Shown piece by piece: positions 56,081-64,000 of a stretch of 64,000 bases of DNA. Each line of letters begins with the position of its first letter. The stretch's first letter is position 1. The notes below the pieces were generated by a model. It saw only the letters and a program-made list of their open reading frames with translations. It was not told where the DNA came from and did not search any database. The stretch is from Deinandra increscens subsp. villosa (Eukaryota > Streptophyta > Magnoliopsida > Asterales > Asteraceae), in contig JBCNJP010000027.1 in the NCBI GenBank assembly GCA_039602395.1, forward strand, positions 112,756,354 through 112,820,353, read 5' to 3'. A program made the translations under genes and the position numbers.

Positions 56081-59000
56081 TTATAGAATTTTCGTCCGCG
56101 AAAATTAAACCAGTACCTGAACTAGACGAAGGCTGAACCTTGAATAGTCTGGGATATTTCTTCATCATCTGATCTTCACGTTCCCATGTGAATTCAGGAC
56201 CATGTCTTGAGTTCCAACGAACTTTAACGATTGGGATTTTGCTACGCTTTAACTGTTTAACCTCCTGGTCCATAATTTCTACCGGTTCTTCGATAAATCG
56301 AAGTTGTTCGTCCACATGCAACTCTTCGAGTGGAGTGATTAATGTCTCGTCCGCTAAACATTTCTTTAAATTTGACACGTGAAAGACGTTGTGTACCCCA
56401 CATAATTTCTTCCAGGGTGAGACCTTTAGCAAGTCGATCCACGATTTTCTCCGCTGTCTCGAGTACTAACTCAGGACCTGTGAGTTGACTGTCACCAACC
56501 TCGGTCCAACAGAGAGGTGATCTACACTTACGCCCATAGAGTGCTTCAAACGGAGCTACACCGATACTGGTGTGATAACTGTTATTATACGAGAATTCCA
56601 CCAAAGGTAAGTGTTTATCCCAACTTTCACCAAAATCAATAGCACATGCACGCAACATGTCCTCAAGAGTTTGAATGGTCCGTTCACTTTGACCATCGGT
56701 CTGAGGATGATATGCAGTACTCATATCCAGACGCGATCCCAATGCTTCATGTAACGATTCCCAACATTTGGATGTAAATCGAGCGTCTCGGTCTGATATA
56801 ATAGAAACTGGTACTCCATGTCGCGAGACGATCTCTTTAAGATAAATTTTGCCTAACGTCTCGGAGGTATCAGTTTCCTTGAATGGTAGGAAATGCGCCG
56901 ACTTGGTTAGACGATCAATAATTACCCAAATTGTATCACACTTGCTCGCCGTACGAGGTAGCTTGGTGATAAAATCCATAGCTATTCCTTCCCATTTCCA
57001 CTCGGGAATTATTGGCTGTTGAAGTAACCCTGCCGGTTTCTGATATTCCACCTTGACCTTGGAACAAGTCAAGCACTTGCTTACATAAGTGGCAATGTCG
57101 GCTTTCATCTTAGGCCACCAATAAATCAGTTTCAAATCTTGGTACATCTTATCCGAGCCTGGATGAATAGAATAACGAGACTTATGGGCTTCATCCATAA
57201 TCAATTCCCTCAAATTTCCATACACGGGAATCCATATTCGGTTCGCACAATACCGAATACCATCTGATCTAACTTCCAATAATTCGTTCATACCCCGCAA
57301 GGATTCTGATTCAGTATTCTTATCTTTGAGTGCTTCGAGTTGTGCATTCCGGATCTGATCGGGTAATCCGGTATGAATAGTGAGTTGCAACGCACGAACT
57401 TTTCTAGGCTTGGGATTATCCTTTCGGCTTAAGTCATCAGCTACCACATTAGCTTTGCCTGGATGGTATCTAATCGCGCAATCATAATCATTAAGCAATT
57501 CCACCCAACGACGTTGTCTCATATTCAACTCCTTTTGAACAAAGATATGCTCGAGACTTTTGTGATCAGTGTAGGTAGTACACTTCGTACCATAAAGGTA
57601 ATGCCTCCAAATTTTCAACGCGAAAATGACTGCTCCCAACTCCAAATCATGAGTTGTATAGTTCTGCTCGTGAATCTTTAACTGACGAGAGACATATGCT
57701 ATGACTTTTTCCCTTTGCGTCAGCACGCAACCCAATCCTTGCTTCGATGCGTCACAATACACCACAAAGTCATCACTACCCTCTGGTAAGGATAATATCG
57801 GAGCGCTACAAAGTTTCTGCTTTAGTAACTGAAAAGCGGCGTCATGCTTTTCATTCGAGCTATACGCCGTTCCTTTATGCGTTAACGCCGTAAGAGGTCG
57901 AGCTATCTTTGAAAACCCCTCGATAAAACGCCTATAATAACCGGCTAAACCAAGAAATTGACGAATTTCCGTTGGTGTTTTAGGCGCCGGCCAATTCTTA
58001 ATTGCCTCAATCTTGATTGGATCAATGTGAATCCCCTGATCATTAATGACATGACCAAGAAATTGCACCTCACGCAACCAGAAATCACATGTGGAAAACT
58101 TTGCATACAATTGCTCCTTCTTGAGTAACTCTAAGATCAAACGAAGATGTTGTTCGTGCTCCTCTTTAGACTTGGAATATGTCAAAATATCGTCAATGAA
58201 GACGATGACGAATTTGTCGAGATACGGCTTGCAGACGCAATTCATCAAGTCCATGAAAATCGTTGGTGCGTTGGTTAACCCAAATGGCATAACCATGAAC
58301 TCATAATGACCATAACGAGTTCTAAACGCTGTTTTCAATACATCCTCCTCGCGGACTCTCAGCTGATGATAACCTGATCTTAAATCGATTTTTGAATAGT
58401 AGCTAGATCCTTGTAGTTGATCAAACAAATCATCGATTCGGGGCAAGGGATAACGATTCTTGACAGTCACCTTGTTGAGTTCTCTGTAATCGATGCGCAT
58501 TCGAAAGGTTCCATCCTTCTTCTTAACAAACAGCACTGGAGCTCCCCAGGGTGATGAGCTAGGCCTAATAAATCCCTTTTCGAGTAGTTCTTGAAGTTGA
58601 GTATATAGCTCTTGTAGCTCATTTGGTGCTAAACGATAAGGTGCACGAGCAATAGGTGCTGCTCCAGGAGCAAGATCAATCTGAAATTCGACTTCTCGAT
58701 GAGGCGGTAGACCTGGTAGATCTTCCGGAAAGACTTCAGGAAAGTCCTTCACGAACGAGATATCTTCAATTCTCTTCTCCTCATTTGTTTTCTCTGAAAT
58801 GTTCGCGAGAACAGCAAAATGTCCTTTACGCAAACACTTCTGTGCCTTGAGATAAGATATCACACCCATAACAGTACCACACTTTTCTCCTTGAACTGAG
58901 AGCAATTCTCCACTAGGCAACGGTATCCGGACAAATTTCTCATGACAAACGATTTCAGCACGATTCTTGGATAGCCAATCCATTCCCACAATGACATCAA

Positions 59001-59240
59001 AACTTCCCAAGGTGATAGGCAAAAGATCTATTTCTAATATGGGTAGACTCAACAAGTTTACCATTAGCAAGTTCAACTACATATTTAGCATCTAAAGGAG
59101 TCGTGTTGGCATTTATCATATTGCTAAATTTAGTAGATATGAAGCTCCAAAATAGCACCAGTGTCAAACAAGACTAGAGCATAGTATCCGTTAAGAAAAA
59201 ACTTACCAGTAACGACATTTGGATCTGCTCTGGCATCCCC
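56070..59240 (-). pseudogene. Element B pol: protease to chromodomain
   Basis: The protease active site (LFDTGA) lies near 59165 but is followed by stops. A long frame from 59076 to about 56440 then covers the rest: GMDWL, RT with LPRIDDLFD and the catalytic FIDD at residues 293-296, RNase H with CDAS (D442), zinc finger H631, H638, C668, C671, and integrase core D701, D762, E798 with 35 residues between the last two. At about 56465-56400 two deletions with a shift remove the part between ETAEKIV and the chromodomain. The chromodomain itself (VEIMDQEVKQ ... VRWNSRHGPEFTWE) is read in another frame and ends at 56070. Full pol would make cDNA and insert it; this copy cannot produce an intact protein. 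Confidence 0.92.
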
Positions 59241-59257
59241 CGAGCCTATGACAAAAG

Positions 59258-59770
59258 CTATACCCCTGCACCATTCCCACCGTTGTTCCTATTGTTGCTG
59301 TTATTATTGCCACTGCGATTCCCAGTGTTATTGTTATTGTTGTTATTGTTATTGTTGTTATAGTTGTTGTTGTTGTTTCCACCGTTCAGCTGGGGACAAT
59401 TTCTCTTTATGTGGCCTTCTTTCCCATAATTAGAACAACCTTTAGGGGCTTCAGCATCCTGAACTTGTTTCCCATTATTCTTAACCCTGCAGGTTTTGGA
59501 CTGATGACCCTTCTTTCCACAATTTGCACACACATAAGAGTCACACGCACCATAGTGATGGAAACCACACTTGTTGCAACGTGGGGAATTTCCCATGTAC
59601 GATGATCCTACTTGGCCGCCTTGGCCTTGATTGTTCTACTTCTGGTTGTTCGAGGAGAAATTCCTAGAATTATCAAACTTGCGATTCTGGTTTTGGTGGT
59701 TCTGCTGGTTGGAAGACTTGTTTCCAGACTGATTCCCAGAATTATCCAATTCGTTCATCTAACGTTGTCT
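59258..59770 (-). pseudogene. Element B gag: nucleocapsid remnant with Asn-rich tract
   Basis: From about 59766 the minus strand reads an Asn/Gln/Ser-rich linker (RKFDNSRNFSSNNQK, stop) and then, from the ATG at 59594-59596, three knuckle units. One is irregular (CNKCGFHHYGAC), one is canonical CANCGKKGHQSKTC, and one has the second Cys replaced by Tyr (CSNYGKEGHIKRNC). A run of mostly Asn follows, encoded by TTGTTA/TTATTG repeats at about 59305-59375. The capsid domain expected upstream is absent. Confidence 0.85.
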
Positions 59771-61183
59771 AGGTATCCGTTCGGTGAATGCATGTCCAAG
59801 TTAACTCACGATCGTAGAGTTCTAGGGATTGATATGGTCAATAAGATCATAAAAATAGAATTATGATTCAAGGTGAGTTCAAACCAGTCAAGGGTTTCGT
59901 CGAGAGTGTTCGTAGTTAAGGAAAACTGGTCATTGAAATACACGAGTGTGACGGTGTCCTACCAGGACCAACTTTTCATAATATGCTCCAAAAAGGTTCA
60001 CAAATGGGTTAGAATCCAACAATAAAAAGGATCAGATCAGGGTGTGATAGCGTTTACAAGAATGGAGGACTTTCAACCATCCGATTGAGGCGAACATGCC
60101 CGACATTCGGACGTCATGGGGTTTAAGGTAAGAGATTGCATCCTTTACAACCATCAGCTTGCCGTTTCGGATTCCCTAAGATTTCCATACATTGCAAATT
60201 ACATTTACGTGTGCACCCGTAACTGTAATTTACCCTATATGGTCACCCTAGTTCCTCTTACTTCAGCTACCAGGTATTGTGGAGTACCTATGAGATATCC
60301 TTGGAGTTGGTATCGAGAATAGGGTCACTAACCGATAGTTATCCTGACAAGAATTCGTTAAAGAGACAAGTCTCGAGAACAACATGTTCACTTAATTGGA
60401 ATGACCCACCCGAAGTGAGTCAACCATAATTTTAGCTTAAAACAATCTGAATAGGGTTCCGACTTGAACACCATCCTGTACATAAAGAGAAACTTTAGTC
60501 GGCCCACAATAGGTACCGTTGAGGTTATAAGAGTTGTTTGCAGGTTGCGTTATCTCGACGCATAATCCGAGATAAACGAGAAGAGGAGGATCTTAAAAGA
60601 TCAAGGCAAATGGGAAAACGCTCAGGGTAACAGAGGCAGATACAAATGACCTTATGAGCAACCAATTGAATTCAAACAATGTTGCCACTGCTGAAGTTGA
60701 ATGATCGCACCCTTAGCACGTCATGATTTCGTTCCCTGAACATGAGAGTTGAGCTATATATGAAAGGCATGTATAATAAGCATCTCCTAAGCTAAGATAG
60801 AGGTTTTAAGGAAAAGAAGAGGTATTGCACCACCTTCCCTAGGCAGCATACATCCATAGTATGGGCACGCCCACTGTTCAATCCGGAATAATCCCGAGTA
60901 GCAATCAGCTCGTCAAAAGTATAACCGTGATCCTTCAATCTGATTTGACGTCTCGTCGTACATAAATGTTAACCAAGAGGTACACAACTTAGAGAGGTTA
61001 AGAAAAATTACTCAAGACTAATCGGCTCCTCGCCGTGAGTATAATGGGATTGGATGATGTATACGACATACCGTAAACCAGGTGCGCGTAGGAGTGAGTA
61101 TCACGATGCATGAGAGAAATGTTTAAGTGCAACTAATGCAAAACAGTTATAGTCTAAGACGAATCTTAGTTCGCTGCAACCAA
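59771..61183 (-). other. Non-coding leader of element B, capsid missing
   Basis: About 1.4 kb between PBS and the gag remnant has no frame longer than about 70 codons on either strand and no capsid-like text. It may be an unusually long leader plus a deletion of the capsid region. Confidence 0.5.
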
Positions 61184-61184
61184 T

Positions 61185-61198
61185 GGCTCTGATACCAA
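61185..61198 (-). other. Primer binding site of element B
   Basis: GGCTCTGATACCAA is the complement of the initiator-Met tRNA primer site, two bases from the LTR that begins at 61201. Confidence 0.95.
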
Positions 61199-61200
61199 TC

Positions 61201-62352
61201 TGTCACACCCCCAAAAATCCCACGTGCGATAACGCGCCACAGGGAGCGTGACAAACCAGGATCGCCGTCCATTAGTTACACCAAACGACCACTAATTAAT
61301 AAAAACGGTTCATATTTCATTAAAATATAAAATTAGAGTTTTACAAATGCGGAAGCGTAAATACAATAAAAGTACTTATTTAAAATCTTTGTCACCCACA
61401 GTGACGTGGCTTGTTCAAAGACATTAAAAGCGTTTCAAGACTCATGCATGCGTACTCGTGATACTCGAACATCCGCAACCTGATAAATAACATGCTAAAA
61501 AGTGTCAACACAAAGGTTGGTGAGTTCACAGGTTTATCAGTTCAAAAACAATTCCAGTTTATGTAAATCGACTGTTCAACAACAGTCCTAGTTCAGTGTA
61601 AATCAACTGTTCCTCGACAGTTCAAGTTTAAGTTCAAGGTTGACTGTTCAACAACAGTTTGAGTTCATGTTCAAGTTCAGTTAATAAAATCCAGATAATA
61701 TATCAATAGCTAGCTAGGCTATTTTCAAGAAATCAGTGCACGTTTGACTAGATAAACTAGCTATCCAGTTATTGAAGCTCGACAAGTTCAATTGTGCCTC
61801 GTTAAGACTAAGAAGTATATAACACCCGTTCGATATCCAATCGAGTCAGCGCGAATGACCCGGGTGGGGCTTGTCAGGCCCAGTAGATCTACCAAATAAG
61901 TTCCCGCTGATGTCACATTGACAGTAACTCTAAAAGTGAGGACTTTATCATAAGTGTGCCACTATCATTCAGGTGATATAATTATCTAACAGTTCAAGTG
62001 TTTGCATGTTAATCTCCCCCAACAGGATTAAAATAAGTAAAATGGGGCCGTGAAACTCACCTTAGGTTGCACAGCAAAAGTTTCCAGATAAACAGTTAAG
62101 CAGGTAGCAAGAACAAGTCTTGTGCAAGCAATCAATCACCTAACGAGCATAAATGTATAAGTGTGTGTTTTATAAACTATCAAGTCTAACAAAAACGACA
62201 AAAACGAATGATCGTGAAGTCCGGAATAAGTTGAGGATGACACTTGTGCCAAATCTGAGCGATTATCAAAATACGCGAGGAAAATACAATATATATTAAT
62301 ATTATATATTCTTTTTTTTAAGTTCAATAATTCCAAAAATGAATAAAAATCA

Positions 62353-62403
<51 letters not shown>

Positions 62404-62506
62404 ATCGTGTATATGACGTTGATCACGAGATTGCGAAAACAAGAAGCGTATATTAAAAGTTCACATAAAATGTCAATTGTTAATAATACGTTTATATTAA
62501 CCTTTG

Positions 62507-62570
<64 letters not shown>
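61201..62570 (-). repeat. 5' LTR of element B, truncated at an (AT)n run
   Basis: Aligns with 47456-48818 almost base for base. The copy ends inside the (AT)n tract (62507-62570); in the other LTR the same tract continues into CTTTGGTAAACCC, here into AGAGGAAGGGTAG. About 1.6 kb of the LTR, including the tRNA-like modules and U3 start, is lost. Confidence 0.93.
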
Positions 62571-62572
<2 letters not shown>

Positions 62573-63780
62573 GAAGGGTAGAATGAAAACTCACTTGAGT
62601 TGGGAAAACTTTAAAAACCAATTCTTGGCCCTTGATTGCACTCATCTAATGGTTGATATTTTTTTGGGCTTTATCATTTTTTTTAATACCCCAATTACTT
62701 GCAAATATCCATTAAAAGGGCAAGAATGGTATTTTTTTTTCTTGGGAAGTACCATTCCCTGTACATGCTTTCACCAGCTCCCATCAAATCCATCTAGTAT
62801 TTGACTCTAGAATACCTCATTCATTATTTTCTTCTTCATTTCCTGATTTTCAAAACCCAATTCAAATATTTCAAAACTCATCACAAATCCAACATCATTG
62901 TCTCTGCTATTCTCTCCAAACCAAATCTCTCAAGCATGACAAATTTAATGAAAAGCTTGCTCATCTTCTTCTCCCGTCGATTTTTGGTGAAGATCTATCG
63001 CCTTCACGTCACCGTTAACACTCGAGATCTGTGAACGACGCCGTTTCAAACCCATATCTGTCACCGTCGCCGTCACCCTTCCAATGGCGACAACATTAAG
63101 CTCCAACGATGATGGAAGCTTGGCGGTGTTGCGGTGCTGTTGCGACGACGGCGACATTAAGCTCCAAAAAGAAGTTAGTGAAGATGTTTTTATAATACTT
63201 TACAGGTTTGGTTCCTTACTTTCTAATATATTTCCTTTCAATTTTTACTTTGTAAGTTGACAAAATAAGCCCCTTTGTTTGATTACGTGTTTAATAAGAC
63301 TAGTAATTCCAAACAAACTAGAGAAATTAAAGCTTGTCTTGTTTGTTATTGATTTTTTCCATTTGATTACATTTTTAAACAACTTTAATTTGTGGAGTCT
63401 TCTCTGTGATGTTTTTTTTACATATGTAATGTTATATATAATGGTACATCTAATGTTACATCTTGTGTAATGTCTAATGTTACGTATATATATTTACTTA
63501 TATAACATGCGCATTTTGTGATATCCTTCCAAATACGATTATATTTTAATTACGAATATCCAAATTTAGAAAGAAATTAAACCCCATTTTTTCTAGTTGA
63601 CTCATTTTAGTCCAAAGATAGATTTTTTAAGCCCAACTAAATAATCGTTGCCTGATCGATGTATGTCCAGAAGATTAAAACAAAAAACAAATGTAGTTTT
63701 TTCTTCTATTTTTTCTTCAATAATAGTTTTTGTGTTGGAATTTTAATTTGTAATAGATATGTATATCACCTATGTAACAT
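62571..63780. other. Unassigned sequence, possibly the edge of another transposon
   Basis: Starts AGAGGAAGGGTAGAATGAAAACTCAC next to (AT)n, which looks like a terminal repeat of a TA-inserting element, but no inverted partner lies in the window. 62930-63180 is GC-richer with GACGGCGACATTAAGCTCC repeated in diverged form (63086, 63150), but it has no convincing gene. Confidence 0.4.
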
Positions 63781-63786
63781 ATGTAA

Positions 63787-63975
63787 CGATGTTATGTAAT
63801 TTATTTTGGAGGGGAGGATATGGTGGTTTAAGGGTAGAGAAACATATGTAAATTTACCTGTGTAACATGTTAACTTGACCCAATTCCTAGTTACATATAT
63901 GTTATTTATTTTGAGAGGAGGATATCGTGGTTTAAGCGTTGAGAAACATATGTAAATTTATCTATGTTACATATG
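63787..63975. repeat. 104-bp tandem duplication
   Basis: ATTTATTTTG-GAGGATAT-GTGGTTTAAG-GAGAAACATATGTAAATTTA is present at about 63798 and again 104 bp later with about 10% differences. Surrounding DNA is full of ACATATGTAA words. Confidence 0.8.
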
Positions 63976-64000
63976 TAAATTTACCTACGTACTTTTGGTA

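Larger units (their letters stand above)
47456..62570 (-). mobile_element. Element B: Tekay-like Ty3/gypsy chromovirus with nested element C
   Basis: Read on the minus strand: truncated 5' LTR (62570-61201), PBS, a 1.4-kb non-coding leader, gag remnant, pol with chromodomain, polypurine tract, complete 3' LTR (50425-47456). Element C (50451-55985) sits between the pol end and the polypurine tract. By eye the two LTRs differ at only about seven positions over 1.3 kb apart from (AT)n length, so insertion was recent. The left flank is AATGT; the right terminus is lost in an (AT)n run, so a target duplication cannot be checked. Confidence 0.92.

Overview
The window is nuclear DNA of a flowering plant, almost certainly a eudicot. 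The evidence is long LTR retrotransposons of plant-specific Ty3/gypsy lineages (TAT-like and Tekay/Del chromovirus-like), Ty1/copia pieces, Helitrons with hairpin-CTAG ends, intron-rich AT-rich spacers and long (AT)n and (TAA)n microsatellites. The look of the retroelement proteins suggests Asteraceae to me, but that is inference and nothing in the window proves it. There is no operon-like organisation; the window is a heterochromatin-like pile of transposons and captured gene pieces. The only plausible non-transposon gene is a small ORF at 38424-38726.

Layout, left half. 1-1472: decayed TAT-lineage Ty3/gypsy pol. 1473-15830: a Tekay-like chromovirus (element A, + strand) with a 5'-truncated left LTR, PBS, a broken accessory reading frame upstream of gag (3858-5012), 3.7 kb of intron-like and UTR-like leader, gag with six zinc-knuckle units, frameshifted pol with a C-terminal chromodomain, polypurine tract and a complete 2.4-kb 3' LTR. 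16577-19738: the 5' part of a Ty1/copia element on the minus strand (LTR, PBS, leader with 16 CGTAAAC motifs, broken gag). 23.5 kb: a LINE tail. 25839-31836: two Helitrons abutting head to head. The larger one (26154-31836) carries B3-like exons and RPA70 C-terminal exons that can be spliced in phase into one chimeric reading frame. 34.1 kb: a ribosomal protein eL8 (L7a) exon fragment.

Layout, right half. 38-45 kb: microsatellites, the small ORF, a short Helitron, a Harbinger-like MITE, a copia scrap, a roughly 289-bp tandem array, a 1350-bp solo LTR with an ATAAC target duplication, and a 542-bp Mutator-type MITE with a 10-bp target duplication. 47456-62570: Tekay-like element B (minus strand) with near-identical LTRs, whose right (5') LTR is cut off inside an (AT)n run. 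Element C (50451-55985, minus, TTTCG duplication) is nested inside B and keeps only integrase plus chromodomain between two LTRs that look more than 99% identical by eye.

How the parts relate: each chromovirus would need gag, protease, RT, RNase H and a chromodomain integrase to copy itself. Every copy here has frameshifts or deletions, so none looks autonomous as sequenced. The items I would look at first are the accessory ORF and multi-knuckle gag of element A, the Helitron-borne B3-RPA chimera, and the tandem tRNA-like Pol III modules in the LTR of element B.
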